A stretch of DNA of 64,000 bases, taken from NCBI RefSeq assembly GCF_016745235.1, contig NZ_JAELVM010000002.1, positions 992,001-1,056,000 on the forward strand, read 5' to 3'. The notes under the pieces were generated by a model, which made no database searches, was not told the DNA's origin, and worked only from the letters and a program-made list of their open reading frames with translations. This document shows, in pieces, positions 25,577 through 35,205 of the stretch (within the stretch, counting starts at the first letter, position 1; the number at the start of each line of letters is the position of its first letter). This DNA comes from Chryseobacterium endalhagicum. Its GTDB lineage: Bacteria > Bacteroidota > Bacteroidia > Flavobacteriales > Weeksellaceae. Both the position numbers and the translations under genes were made by a program.

Positions 25577-27337
25577 ATGAAGATGCAGCAGTATTTTTTA
25601 TCATTCGCTGTTCTGTTGGGCATATTCGTTGGAGCCCAGCAGAAAACATTTTGTAACCCAATCAACATCGATTATGGCTATACGCCTTTCGAAGTATTTT
25701 CCAAACAAGGGAAGCACCGTGCTACAGCAGATCCGGTGATCGTTAATTTTAAAAATAAATTATTCCTTTTCTCTACCAATCAGGAAGGATACTGGTACAG
25801 TGATGATATGCTGGACTGGAAATTTGTGAAAAGAAAATTTCTCAGAGACAATAAATACATCCATGATCTGAATGCTCCGGCGGTTTGGGCCATGAAAGAT
25901 ACACTCTACGTGTACGGATCTACCTGGGAACAGGATTTCCCGATCTGGAAAAGTACCAATCCTACCAAAGATGACTGGAAAATTGCAGTGGATACCCTGA
26001 AAGTTGGAGCCTGGGATCCGGCATTCCATTATGATGAAGATAAAAATAAACTTTATCTGTACTGGGGTTCCAGTAATGAATGGCCGCTGCTGGGAACTGA
26101 AGTGAAAGTGAAAAACCTGCAGTCAGAAGGATTTACAAAACCTATTATCAGGCTCAAGCCTGAGGACCATGGCTGGGAAAGATTTGGAGAATATAATGAC
26201 AATGTTTTCCTGCAGCCGTTTGTAGAAGGAGCCTGGATGACTAAACATAACGGGAAATACTATATGCAGTACGGAGCTCCTGCCACAGAGTTCAGCGGAT
26301 ACTCTGACGGAGTGTATGTCAGCAAAAATCCTCTCGAAGGGTTCGAATACCAGCAGCACAATCCCTTTTCCTATAAACCCGGAGGTTTTGCAAGAGGAGC
26401 GGGGCATGGAGCCACTTTTGAAGATAATTATAAAAACTGGTGGCACGTTTCAACGATTTTTATTTCCACTAAAAATAATTTCGAGCGCAGGCTTGGGATC
26501 TGGCCGGCAGGGTTTGATAAAGACGATGTAATGTACACCAATACGGCTTATGGAGATTACCCGACCTTCCTTCCTCAATTTGCACAGGGGAAAGATTTCT
26601 CAAAAGGTCTTTTTGCGGGCTGGATGCTTCTGAATTACAATAAACCCGTTCAGGTTTCCTCTACTTTAGGAGGATACCAGCCGAATCTGGCGGTAGATGA
26701 AGACATCAAAACATATTGGAGTGCCAAAACCGGAAATTCCGGAGAATGGTTCCAGACTGATTTGGGAGAAATTTCCACCATTAATGCCATTCAGATCAAT
26801 TATGCCGATCAGGATGCCGAATTTATGGGTAAAACACTGGGCAAAATGCATCAGTATAAAATCTACGGGTCCAATGACGGAAAGAAATGGACCGTTGTTG
26901 TGGATAAAAGCAAAAACACCAAAGATGTTCCGCACGATTATGTAGAGTTTGAAAAACCGGCTAAGGCAAGATTCCTGAAAATGGAAAACCTGAAAATGCC
27001 TACCGGAAAATTTGCGTTAAGCGGTTTCAGGGTATTCGGGAAAGGAGCGGGAGAAAAGCCTAAGAAAGTGGAAGGATTCGTTCCTTTACGGGCAGAACCT
27101 AAGAAGTTCGGTGAAAGAAGAAGCATCTGGATGAAATGGCAGCAGAACCAGGACGCAGATGGATACGTGATCTATTGGGGAAAATCTCCTGATAAATTAT
27201 ACGGAAGCATCATGGTGTACGGAAAGAATGAATATTTCTTCACAGGAGCCGACAGAGCCGATGCATACTACTTCCAGATTGAAGCTTTCAATGCGAATGG
27301 ACTTTCGGAAAGAACGGAGGCTGTAAAATCGGAATAA
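25577..27337 (+). CDS. Glycoside hydrolase family 43-like protein with discoidin and Fn3-like domains
   Basis: 586 residues. Signal peptide (MKMQQYFLSFAVLLGIFVGAQ). A five-bladed-propeller catalytic domain spans about 40-340 with GH43-like acidic residues: TADPVIV (D52, base), GAWDPAFHY and EGAWMTKHNGKYY (acid). A discoidin / F5-8 type C carbohydrate-binding domain covers about 360-485 (GGYQPNLAVDEDIKTYWSAKTG...), and an Fn3-like tail about 495-586. Probably acts on arabinose- or xylose-containing glycans, but specificity is not readable. It stands alone, without a SusC/D pair. A tandem heptamer repeat starts 7 bp past its stop. Confidence 0.85.
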   Translation: MKMQQYFLSFAVLLGIFVGAQQKTFCNPINIDYGYTPFEVFSKQGKHRATADPVIVNFKNKLFLFSTNQEGYWYSDDMLDWKFVKRKFLRDNKYIHDLNAPAVWAMKDTLYVYGSTWEQDFPIWKSTNPTKDDWKIAVDTLKVGAWDPAFHYDEDKNKLYLYWGSSNEWPLLGTEVKVKNLQSEGFTKPIIRLKPEDHGWERFGEYNDNVFLQPFVEGAWMTKHNGKYYMQYGAPATEFSGYSDGVYVSKNPLEGFEYQQHNPFSYKPGGFARGAGHGATFEDNYKNWWHVSTIFISTKNNFERRLGIWPAGFDKDDVMYTNTAYGDYPTFLPQFAQGKDFSKGLFAGWMLLNYNKPVQVSSTLGGYQPNLAVDEDIKTYWSAKTGNSGEWFQTDLGEISTINAIQINYADQDAEFMGKTLGKMHQYKIYGSNDGKKWTVVVDKSKNTKDVPHDYVEFEKPAKARFLKMENLKMPTGKFALSGFRVFGKGAGEKPKKVEGFVPLRAEPKKFGERRSIWMKWQQNQDADGYVIYWGKSPDKLYGSIMVYGKNEYFFTGADRADAYYFQIEAFNANGLSERTEAVKSE

Positions 27338-27343
27338 GAATAT

Positions 27344-27391
27344 AGATAAAAGATAAAAGATAAAAGATAAAAGATAAAAGATAAAAGATAA
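27344..27391. repeat. Tandem heptamer AGATAAA, about seven copies
   Basis: Six perfect AGATAAA units then a partial one, from 27344, 7 bp after the GH43 stop codon. It has no inverted partner nearby. It is the most regular heptamer array in the window and should be prone to copy-number slippage. Confidence 0.95.
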
Positions 27392-27445
27392 TTTTGCCAT
27401 ATCAGTCTGATCTGTATGAGCTCTCAGAACTTTAAATCAGAATAG

Positions 27446-27486
27446 AAATAAACGCTTTGAAATTTTTCAGGGCGTTTATTTTTTAT
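27446..27486. terminator. Bidirectional terminator between convergent genes
   Basis: AATAAACGC pairs with GCGTTTATT around a loop of about 16 nt, with T-runs on both strands. It overlaps the stop codon of the minus-strand lipoprotein gene. Confidence 0.78.
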
Positions 27487-28342
27487 CAATCCGTTTCAGG
27501 AAAGCTTCTATTTTCTTGATCAGGAATTCATCATTCGGAGCTTTGTCCCAGTCCAGATGCCCGCCATTGAATTCATAAGTATTGTGTAAGACTTTATATT
27601 GAGTGAAAGCAGCATTTAATGTTTTCATTTGTGATAAAGGAATCACCCGGTCCCTGTTGCCATAATAAGAAAGAGTAGGAGCAGAAAGAGAATCGATCCA
27701 GCTGACCGGGCTTGCCAATGTTGTGGCAGACATTCCGGCGGGAACAGATTTAGGGTCTACCAGATAGTTTTTAACGAAAGAATAATCCTGAAAGGTTTCA
27801 AATCCGGGATCGGAAAGATCAGAAGGTCCTACAATATTCACGACAGCTTTTACCCTTTTTTGAGTGTCAAAATGATAAGCGTACATCATAGAAAGGTGTC
27901 CTCCTGCACTATTGCCGAAAACGATCAGCCGCGGGCTGTAGTTGAGTTTTTTCTCCAGATAGCGTACGGCATATTCAATATCATCCGTTTGGTTGGGAAT
28001 ACCGTTTTTTGTTGAGGTAGCCAGCCTGTAATTGATATTCGCAAAAATATGATCCGGGAATTTCTGCATCATGGAAAGCGTAAAAAAAGTAAGCTGTGAC
28101 TTATCGCCGCGACGCCAGCCTCCACCGTGAATCATGATAAAAGCCTCTCTTTTTTTTGAGGTTTGCTGATGAGGTATATAAAGATCCATCACCTGTTCAG
28201 AATCACTTCCATACTGGATATTTTCTTCCTTTTCAAAGCTGATGTCTTTAGCCAGCGTCACATTCTTTTCCCTGCATCCGGTCCAGAGAAAGCATATGGA
28301 GAGAAAATATAAAAAGGGTACGATATTTTTGTTCATCATCAT
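27476..28342 (-). CDS. Alpha/beta-hydrolase lipoprotein
   Basis: 288 residues if started at the first of three consecutive Met codons (28342). This start gives a lipoprotein signal with lipobox WTGC (C23); the longer frame from 28456 overlaps the upstream gene and is rejected. Hydrolase landmarks: oxyanion motif MIHGGGWRRGDKS, nucleophile in VFGNSAGGH, Asp in GNRDRVIP and His in GGHLDW, as in BD-FAE/esterase-like carbohydrate esterases. A strong terminator hairpin lies only about 10 bp before the start, leaving little room for a promoter or ribosome-binding region. Confidence 0.85.
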   Translation of the reverse strand: MMMNKNIVPFLYFLSICFLWTGCREKNVTLAKDISFEKEENIQYGSDSEQVMDLYIPHQQTSKKREAFIMIHGGGWRRGDKSQLTFFTLSMMQKFPDHIFANINYRLATSTKNGIPNQTDDIEYAVRYLEKKLNYSPRLIVFGNSAGGHLSMMYAYHFDTQKRVKAVVNIVGPSDLSDPGFETFQDYSFVKNYLVDPKSVPAGMSATTLASPVSWIDSLSAPTLSYYGNRDRVIPLSQMKTLNAAFTQYKVLHNTYEFNGGHLDWDKAPNDEFLIKKIEAFLKRIDKK

Positions 28343-28351
28343 AAAGATAGA

Positions 28352-28380
28352 AAACCCGCCGGAAATTCCGGCGGGTTTCA
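28352..28380 (-). terminator. Strong terminator after the tandem receptor genes
   Basis: AAACCCGCCGGAA pairs with TTCCGGCGGGTTT around a 1-nt centre, so the sequence is almost a perfect palindrome; on the minus strand it is followed by TTTTC. It separates the receptor gene (stop 28416) from the lipoprotein gene (start 28342). Confidence 0.88.
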
Positions 28381-28415
28381 CCACAAAAATAATTGAATAT
28401 GAAGAATGATAGTTC

Positions 28416-30728
28416 TTATCTTGTTCTGCTTTTGATATCATCCGATGCCCCTTCAATGTCCCTTACTTTTTTCACTTTCTGGTTTCCGAAGTTATACGTA
28501 AGGCTTACCATGACACTTCTTCTGTACTGGTCGTTGCGGATATAGTTATAATTTCCGTTCGGCTGGTAATCTTCAATTTCTACCACATTGGTTTTTAAGA
28601 CATCATTAAGATTTACGGCAAAAGTCCAGTCGTTCCAGTTTTTCTTGATGCTTAGATCCAGGCTCATCAGGTTTTTCAGCATTCCCAGTTCAATCTGCTG
28701 CTTGTCTACAAAGAAATAATTGACACCCAGGAACCATGTTTTCTTTTTATCCAGACGGAGCGTATTGTTGCTGGTCACAATCAAACTGGTTGATTTTACA
28801 TTATTGGTATACACCAGCGCTTTTCCATCTCTGTCTACGAAGGTTTCTCCTGTGGTAGGGTCTTCAGCGAGAGATCCATCGTTGATATTGTGCTGAATTC
28901 CGGCATTGAAGTTCAACGTTAAATATTGTTTGAAGAAAGTCTTCTGAATTCCAACCATTGCGGACATCTCCTGCTTGTCACCGAAATTCGTTCTGATATA
29001 ACGTAAAACACTTTGCTTACTGATTGTTCCGTCCGATGCTTTCGTAAATCCCTGTAAAGGAACCTGTGTGATCTGGTCTTTGAAATAAGAATGATTCAAA
29101 ATCAGGAAGTATGAATTTTTATACATATACGTCAACTCCTGATTGTAAGTGGATGATGCCTTTACAAAAGGGTTGTTTTGGGTATAATTCACTTCCGTAA
29201 TATAATTTCTTACCGGATTCAGTTCCCAGAAACTCGGTCTTCTCATTCTGCTTGAGAATGAATAAGAGATATTGTTCTTATCATTAATAGCATAATTAAA
29301 GCTTAAGTACGGTAAAAAGTTGTTGTAATCCCTTTCAATGGTCTGGTGCTTTTGAGGCTCCGAAGTGTTTTTAGGATTGTAGCTGTCTGCGGTTCCCAAA
29401 CTGTTGGTGATCTCATATCTCGCTCCTATTTTTCCGGAAAATTTATCAGAGAATTTCTTTTCTAAAGTCAGATAAAAACCATAGATATTTTCGTCATAAA
29501 TAAAATGGTTGGTTTCAGGGCTTACTGCTATTCCTGTTAAATCCTGGTTATTATTGTAGATATAATCATACGTCAGATTTTTGGTGTCGTTATCCGTTTT
29601 TGTTTTGTTGAAATTCCCGCCAACGGAAAGGGTAAAGTCATTTTTAAATTTCTGGATATAATCTACTGTTCCCGAGAAATTGTTGATAATTTGCGGAATA
29701 TCCTGGATAATGGTTTTTCCTGTTCTTGAAAAATCACTCCAATTGGTTTTTCCGGGAAGCATGGTATTGTTATTGGAAAGCTGGAATCTTTTGTAAATAA
29801 GATACGCAGCATTTACATTCAGCTTACTTCCCAGGGAATCCAGTTTGGCTTCATAGTTTAAGTTCACCGAGTTGTTGTAATTCCGGGCATCTTCCCTGTT
29901 TTTTGTTCTGGTATAGGAGGTTTCTGTAACTCCTTTATCATTCGTTAAAGCCAGTGTATTAAACAAATCGATTGTAGAATTGTAGCTTCTGTTCGCCCAG
30001 GAATTCCATGAAAGGGCTAAATTGTTCTTTTCATTCAGCTGATAATCAATATTTAAATAACCGCCGATGTTTTTGTTCGGATCATCAATATCGCCTACCG
30101 ATTCATTTTTCAGCTGATCCGTTCCGTTTCTTAAAATATAGCTCTGAGGCTGGATATTTTCACCACCATTCAGATTGCCACTGATTCCCAGTTTGTCTTT
30201 TCTGTAGTTGACGGAGAAACTCGCCTGGCTTGAATTGTATTTATTCTGAGTATTGGACATCCGCATGTTTCCACTCGTACCGTCACTCATTTTTTTCTTT
30301 AAAACAATGTTAATAATTCCGTCCGAAGATTCCACCTGAAATTCACTTCCGGGAACTGTGATCACTTCAATTTTCTGAATGTTTTCAGCCGGAGTATTTT
30401 TCAGGAACTGAGCCAGCGATTCAGCGTCCATATTGGTTTTTCTACCGTTGATATAGATCAGGGCATTGTTTTTCCCTACAATCTTTAATGTTTTATCATC
30501 TGTTGAAGAAAGAAGCGGGGTCTGCTTCAGCAGGTCAAATGTTGTATTTCCTTTTGCTACAGGAGATGCTGCCACATCATATACAAAACGGTCGCTTTGT
30601 TTTTTGAAAACCTGTTTTGTTATAGTGATTCCTTCTATGGATTTCGTTTTTACCGTATCGGATTTTTTTTCCTGAGCAAAAACTACGCTTCCTGAGATGG
30701 CTGCTGCAAGTATGATTATCTTTTTCAT
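28416..30728 (-). CDS. TonB-dependent-receptor-like outer-membrane barrel, downstream copy
   Basis: 770 residues from the ATG at 30728 (signal peptide MKKIIILAAAISGSVVFAQ); the frame extends upstream to 30809 but that adds no signal sequence. A plug-like domain occupies about 25-150 (VFKKQSDRFVYDVAASPVAKGNTTFDLLKQTPLLSS...YINGRKTNMDAESL), then a beta-barrel of the OMP_b-brl_3 type ending in SLTYNFGNQKVKKVRDI. No N-terminal carboxypeptidase-like domain and no SusD partner. Paralog of the gene directly upstream (58 bp gap). Substrate unknown; a peptide, metal chelate or sugar are all possible. Confidence 0.88.
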   Translation of the reverse strand: MKKIIILAAAISGSVVFAQEKKSDTVKTKSIEGITITKQVFKKQSDRFVYDVAASPVAKGNTTFDLLKQTPLLSSTDDKTLKIVGKNNALIYINGRKTNMDAESLAQFLKNTPAENIQKIEVITVPGSEFQVESSDGIINIVLKKKMSDGTSGNMRMSNTQNKYNSSQASFSVNYRKDKLGISGNLNGGENIQPQSYILRNGTDQLKNESVGDIDDPNKNIGGYLNIDYQLNEKNNLALSWNSWANRSYNSTIDLFNTLALTNDKGVTETSYTRTKNREDARNYNNSVNLNYEAKLDSLGSKLNVNAAYLIYKRFQLSNNNTMLPGKTNWSDFSRTGKTIIQDIPQIINNFSGTVDYIQKFKNDFTLSVGGNFNKTKTDNDTKNLTYDYIYNNNQDLTGIAVSPETNHFIYDENIYGFYLTLEKKFSDKFSGKIGARYEITNSLGTADSYNPKNTSEPQKHQTIERDYNNFLPYLSFNYAINDKNNISYSFSSRMRRPSFWELNPVRNYITEVNYTQNNPFVKASSTYNQELTYMYKNSYFLILNHSYFKDQITQVPLQGFTKASDGTISKQSVLRYIRTNFGDKQEMSAMVGIQKTFFKQYLTLNFNAGIQHNINDGSLAEDPTTGETFVDRDGKALVYTNNVKSTSLIVTSNNTLRLDKKKTWFLGVNYFFVDKQQIELGMLKNLMSLDLSIKKNWNDWTFAVNLNDVLKTNVVEIEDYQPNGNYNYIRNDQYRRSVMVSLTYNFGNQKVKKVRDIEGASDDIKSRTR

Positions 30729-30786
30729 GAGTTCCTTATTTAAGTGTGGTTGTGAATGGGGTAGTAGTTGTATTTTTCTATCTTTC

Positions 30787-33018
30787 TTAAGTTCTTGATT
30801 TGATGGCATCGTTGGCAGATTTTATTTCTCTGGCCTTTTTCAGTTTCTGGTTTCCAAAATTGTAGGTTACCCCGATGTTCAGAAGTCTTGGATATTCGAA
30901 GTTGACCACATTATTGTAACTTCCGTTAGGCTGTACCCCTTCAATGCGGTTGAAGTTCTGATTGAATACATCATATACTTCCGCTACAAACGTCCAGTTA
31001 CCCATAATTTTCTTTAAACTGATATCAAGGCTTTGTCTTACTCCAAGCGTTCCGCTTTCAATTTTTACTTTGCTTCCGTAATAGTAATTCACTCCCAGGA
31101 ACCAGTCTTTATTTGAAGAAAGACGGACGGTATTGTTGATATTACCGGAGATATTAAAGTTTTTGAAGTTGATCACATAAGGTTCCACAACTTCTGTCTG
31201 GTCCGCTACCGGAACCGAAGTAGGATCTTCCGTTACCGAACCTTTATAGATATTGTAACCCAGGTTGACAGAATAATTGGTTGTCCAGATGTCTTTGAAC
31301 CAGGATTTGTTCATGCCTAACGTCAGTCCAAACTGTTTGTTGTCACCGTAATTTGTTCTGATGTATCTTAAGAATTTTCTGGTAACAATAACCGTGTTTC
31401 CATTTTCATCTTTTTCCGGACCCGTTACCGTTCCCTGTAATGGAATCTGGTTGGAAGCATCCTTTACATAATTAAAGCTCAGATTGGCAAAAAATGCATT
31501 TTTGTACATATAGCTGAGTTCCTGATTGTAGTATTTCGAAGCCAGTACGAAAGGATTATTCTGCGTATAGTTATTAGGCGTGAAATACGTTCTTGATGGA
31601 TTCAGCTCCCAGAATCTCGGTCTTCTGATTCTGCTCGAGAAGCTATAGGTAAGATTGTGATCTGAATTAATGGCATAATTTAAATTCAGATAAGGAAGCA
31701 GATTGTTATAATTTCTGTCGAAACTTGTTTTACCAATAATCTCACCGCTGCTTCGGGTCATTTCATAACGGGTTCCTATTTTCCCTGACAACTTTTCGCT
31801 TAGCTTTCTTTCATACGTAAGATAGGCACCCAGGATTCTTTCCTTGTAAATGAAATGATTGGTCTGATTTTCATTATTGATGATCACGCCATTTTCAATA
31901 TCATCCTGTCTCGTATCATTGTCCGTATTCGTATGGTTGTAGCTTACTCCCATCAGCCATGTGCTGCCTTTAGCGGTCTTTTTCAGATAGTCGATATTTG
32001 CAGCATAATTGTTAATGATCTGAGGAACCGACTGCTGCAGCGCACTGTACTTGTTTTTCTTATCATTATTTAAAGGAAAGCTTTCATTTGTACTCATTTT
32101 ATCCCTGTTGAACCATAAGTAAGAAACATTAGAGGTAAGCTTGCTGCCGATAGAATCCGTTTTGATTTCATAGTTCAGATTGAAAGAGTGGTTTCTTGTC
32201 TGTGCGTTTTCAGTGTTTACAGTTCTGTTGACAAGAGCACCGTTCTGCCAGTTCGTTACATCAAGAATTGAATTGAAACTCTTGTTATACCTCATGTTGT
32301 AGGTAAATCCTAAACTGTGGTTCTTATTCAATTCATAATCAATATTTACGCTTCCGCCCACATTTTTATTAGGATCTGAATTGAATCCGAAAGACTCATT
32401 TCTGAAAGTAGAATCTCCGTTGGATAGAGTATATCGTTCGCGGTCTGTCCAGCTTCCCGTATTGAAATTGGAGTTTACCGACCATTTGTTTTTTCTGAAA
32501 TTGAATGAAGCTCCCGCGGAAGGATTGTTGTAATAAGTCTGCTCATTGTTCATTTTCAACGTTCCGTTGTAGCCGTCACTTTTCTTCTTTTTCATCACAA
32601 TATTGATCACCCCTTCATTGGATTCTACCTGGAATTCGCTTCCCGGAGTAGTGATCACTTCAATTTTCTGGATATCTTCAGATGGCGTTCCCTTCAGCAT
32701 TTCTATCAATGCTTCCGCATCCATATTCGTTTTTTTATTGTTGATGTAAATAACCACATCGGATTTTCCCATGATCTTCAGCGATTTTCCGTCGATGCTT
32801 GAGATCATTGGAGTCTGTTTCAAAAGATTGAAGGTATTCGTTCCCTTGGCAATAGGAGAAGAAGCTACATCATAAATGAAACGGTCACTTTGCTTTTTGA
32901 AAACCTGCTTCTTGATATTGACAGCTTCAATGTTTTTTACTTTCAGGGTATCTTTTGACTGCTGGGCAGCGGCCAGTCCGCTGAAAAATAGGGCGGCAAT
33001 AAAGATTTGAGTTTTCAT
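30787..33018 (-). CDS. TonB-dependent-receptor-like outer-membrane barrel, upstream copy
   Basis: 743 residues, signal peptide MKTQIFIAALFFSGLAAAQ. The plug region shares long blocks with the downstream copy (QVFKKQSDRFIYDVASSPIAKGTNTFNLLKQTPMISS; GSEFQVES...GVINIVMKKK) and the barrel ends VTYNFGNQKLKKAREI. The pair arose by tandem duplication followed by marked divergence. A consensus promoter lies 54-85 bp upstream and probably drives both genes. Confidence 0.88.
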   Translation of the reverse strand: MKTQIFIAALFFSGLAAAQQSKDTLKVKNIEAVNIKKQVFKKQSDRFIYDVASSPIAKGTNTFNLLKQTPMISSIDGKSLKIMGKSDVVIYINNKKTNMDAEALIEMLKGTPSEDIQKIEVITTPGSEFQVESNEGVINIVMKKKKSDGYNGTLKMNNEQTYYNNPSAGASFNFRKNKWSVNSNFNTGSWTDRERYTLSNGDSTFRNESFGFNSDPNKNVGGSVNIDYELNKNHSLGFTYNMRYNKSFNSILDVTNWQNGALVNRTVNTENAQTRNHSFNLNYEIKTDSIGSKLTSNVSYLWFNRDKMSTNESFPLNNDKKNKYSALQQSVPQIINNYAANIDYLKKTAKGSTWLMGVSYNHTNTDNDTRQDDIENGVIINNENQTNHFIYKERILGAYLTYERKLSEKLSGKIGTRYEMTRSSGEIIGKTSFDRNYNNLLPYLNLNYAINSDHNLTYSFSSRIRRPRFWELNPSRTYFTPNNYTQNNPFVLASKYYNQELSYMYKNAFFANLSFNYVKDASNQIPLQGTVTGPEKDENGNTVIVTRKFLRYIRTNYGDNKQFGLTLGMNKSWFKDIWTTNYSVNLGYNIYKGSVTEDPTSVPVADQTEVVEPYVINFKNFNISGNINNTVRLSSNKDWFLGVNYYYGSKVKIESGTLGVRQSLDISLKKIMGNWTFVAEVYDVFNQNFNRIEGVQPNGSYNNVVNFEYPRLLNIGVTYNFGNQKLKKAREIKSANDAIKSRT

Positions 33019-33071
33019 GATTATTATTTTTTAGTTGTTTAATAGCTTGTATGATTGATTATTTAACATTA

Positions 33072-33103
33072 CAAAGATATGTAATAAAAACAGTATCATG
33101 CAA
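33072..33103 (-). promoter_or_regulatory. Promoter of the tandem receptor genes
   Basis: On the minus strand TTG (33103-33101) and TATCTTTG (33079-33072), 21 bp apart: a full match to the Bacteroidota consensus and the same -7 octamer and spacing as the metX promoter. The remaining 33104-33345 (part of a 327-bp gap) is AT-rich with nothing recognisable. Confidence 0.75.
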
Positions 33104-33345
33104 TACAAAGTACTTAAAATATTTTTATTATTAATTTAACTAATTGATTTACAGTGTGTAAAATTTTAAATTAAAAATTCAACTTCTATTGACTTTCTAC
33201 CTAATTAGACAATTAAAGGTTAAATTTTGTTACATCGTGGGTTAAAAATTAATTCAGAATTAAAAAATTGATGATGAAAAGTTGAATAAAAGATGAAGAT
33301 GTGTATTTTATGATTAATTTAGAGTAAACTAAAAATTAATACCAT

Positions 33346-35124
33346 ATGAGAAAAATTTATCCTCTATTGTTATTAATGCTATTAATATTTTCATGTAAAA
33401 ATGAAACATTTATAGACATTGATGACAATCCTTCAATCCCTGAGTCCAATTTTAATTTTGGAAGTACAGTACAAAGAAATTTTCAGGGAATAGTACTTGA
33501 TACCGGCGGAAATCCTGTAAGCGGAGCAACGGTAACCATCGGATCAGCCACGGTTCAAACCAATTTTAAAGGTTTTTTTACGTTTAAAAATGCCAGTGTG
33601 AAAGAAAACTTCGCGCTTGTGAAAGTAACAAAATCAGGATTTGTAGATGGCTCAAGAGTGATGGTGCCAACAAGTGGAATCAACCGTGTGAATATTATGA
33701 TGATTCCTGCCACAACTACGACAAGCATTAATTCAGGAACTTCTTCTACCGTATCTTTACCCAACGGAACAAAAGTGAAATTTGACGGAAGTTTCAAAGA
33801 TGCAAGCGGTAATGCCTACAGCGGAAGTGTAAATGTTGCTTTATATAATCTGGCCTCATCCAATCAGTATCTGACGGAATTAATGCCCGGCTCTCTTCTG
33901 GCAACCAATTCCGGCGGAAACGCAAGAATTATGGAAACCTTCGGAATGGTTCATGTTCAGCTTACCGGAAGTTCAGGACAGAAATTACAGATTGCCAACG
34001 GGCATACCGCTGAAATGACGGTTCCTATTGACGCAGCGCAAGCATCAGGCTCTCCCAATACCATTCCGCTCTGGTCTTATGATGAAAATACAGGAATGTG
34101 GAACGAAGAAGGATCTGCAACCAAGGTTGGGAATACCTATGTAGGAACAGTAAGCCATTTCTCCTGGTGGAACTGCGATGCACAGTTTCCGCAGGCCATC
34201 CTGAAAGTAACCGTGAAAAATCCGGCAGGACTGCCAATGGTGAATACAAAGGTGAGTTTGAAAAGAAGCAGCCAGACCTACGAAACATACGGAATGACAG
34301 ATAATCTGGGTACTGTTACAGGAATTATCCCTGCCAATGAAACCCTGATCCTTAAAGTGTATGATATTTGTAACACCGTGGTCCACACCACAAATGTAGC
34401 TCCGGTAGCAGTGGGAACTACCATGACGCTACCTGATATTACAGTAACTTCTACAGGAAATCAGTATGTCATACAGGGGAATTTAAGAACCTGTGCCAAT
34501 GCCGATGTTACAGATGGGTATGTACTTTTAAGGCCTGCTGCAGGTACCAATTATTTCCAGTACCAATCGATTCCGGTAAGCAGTACGGGTAATTTTTCAT
34601 TTAATGTTTACTCCTGTACAGCCAATCCACAGTTTATTCTGGAAGGGTATGATTATACCAATCTGCAGACTTCAGGGGAAATTCCTTTTACAGCCAATTT
34701 ACCGGTGATGAATTTCACCAATGTTTCAGTCTGTAATTCAATCAGTGAATTTATCAGCTATAAAATTGATAGCCAGAATGTAAAATATGTGCTGGGCGGT
34801 ATCTATGCCCAATGGTCCGGTCTTACTTCCACTTCTCCGAATATGCCGGCAAAACAATTGCGGATTAATTCTACATCACCTGCCGGGAATTCTTTCTTTA
34901 TGAACCAGAATAATATGCTTGGAGTTCCGGGAAGTTTTACTACAGATTATACTTTTGAGTTTTCCGGAGGATATTTCACCCCAACTACAGGAAACGTCGT
35001 GGTTCAGGTCACTAATTTCGGAGCGGTAGGAGCGTATATTGATTTTACGGTAAACGGAACGTATACCGATACTAGCGGAAATCATACTTTCACCGCCAAT
35101 GGTCATGTCATCAGAGATCTTTAA
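33346..35124 (+). CDS. Large lipoprotein with a carboxypeptidase regulatory-like domain
   Basis: 592 residues. Lipobox at IFSC (C17), so surface- or periplasm-anchored. Residues about 45-115 form a carboxypeptidase regulatory-like (CarbopepD_reg / transthyretin-like) fold (FQGIVLDTGGNPVSGATVTIGSATVQTNFKGFFTF). A second similar domain follows at about 280-345 (ILKVTVKNPAGLPMVNTKVSLKRSSQTYETYGMTDNLGTVTG). The rest is Thr/Ser/Asn-rich beta structure. Surface adhesin or structural role is a guess. It ends 6 bp before a heptamer repeat and a terminator. Confidence 0.78.
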   Translation: MRKIYPLLLLMLLIFSCKNETFIDIDDNPSIPESNFNFGSTVQRNFQGIVLDTGGNPVSGATVTIGSATVQTNFKGFFTFKNASVKENFALVKVTKSGFVDGSRVMVPTSGINRVNIMMIPATTTTSINSGTSSTVSLPNGTKVKFDGSFKDASGNAYSGSVNVALYNLASSNQYLTELMPGSLLATNSGGNARIMETFGMVHVQLTGSSGQKLQIANGHTAEMTVPIDAAQASGSPNTIPLWSYDENTGMWNEEGSATKVGNTYVGTVSHFSWWNCDAQFPQAILKVTVKNPAGLPMVNTKVSLKRSSQTYETYGMTDNLGTVTGIIPANETLILKVYDICNTVVHTTNVAPVAVGTTMTLPDITVTSTGNQYVIQGNLRTCANADVTDGYVLLRPAAGTNYFQYQSIPVSSTGNFSFNVYSCTANPQFILEGYDYTNLQTSGEIPFTANLPVMNFTNVSVCNSISEFISYKIDSQNVKYVLGGIYAQWSGLTSTSPNMPAKQLRINSTSPAGNSFFMNQNNMLGVPGSFTTDYTFEFSGGYFTPTTGNVVVQVTNFGAVGAYIDFTVNGTYTDTSGNHTFTANGHVIRDL

Positions 35125-35130
35125 TGATTT

Positions 35131-35165
35131 ATAACTCATAACTCATAACTCATAATTCATAACTC
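35131..35165. repeat. Tandem heptamer ATAACTC, five copies
   Basis: Four ATAACTC units and one ATAATTC unit, in register from 35131 to 35165, 6 bp after the lipoprotein stop and directly abutting a terminator. No inverted partner nearby. Confidence 0.93.
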
Positions 35166-35196
35166 AAAAAAAAAGGACCGCAATGGTCCTTTTTTT
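35166..35196. terminator. Bidirectional terminator
   Basis: AAAAAAAGGACC pairs with GGTCCTTTTTTT around a 4-5-nt loop, T-runs on both strands, between convergent genes. Confidence 0.92.
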
Positions 35197-35205
35197 ATCA
35201 TACTG

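Noticed and set aside
28416..33018. Polysaccharide utilisation locus
   Set aside because: No SusD-like gene, no N-terminal carboxypeptidase-like domain in the barrels, and the glycoside hydrolase genes at 10819 and 25577 stand alone.
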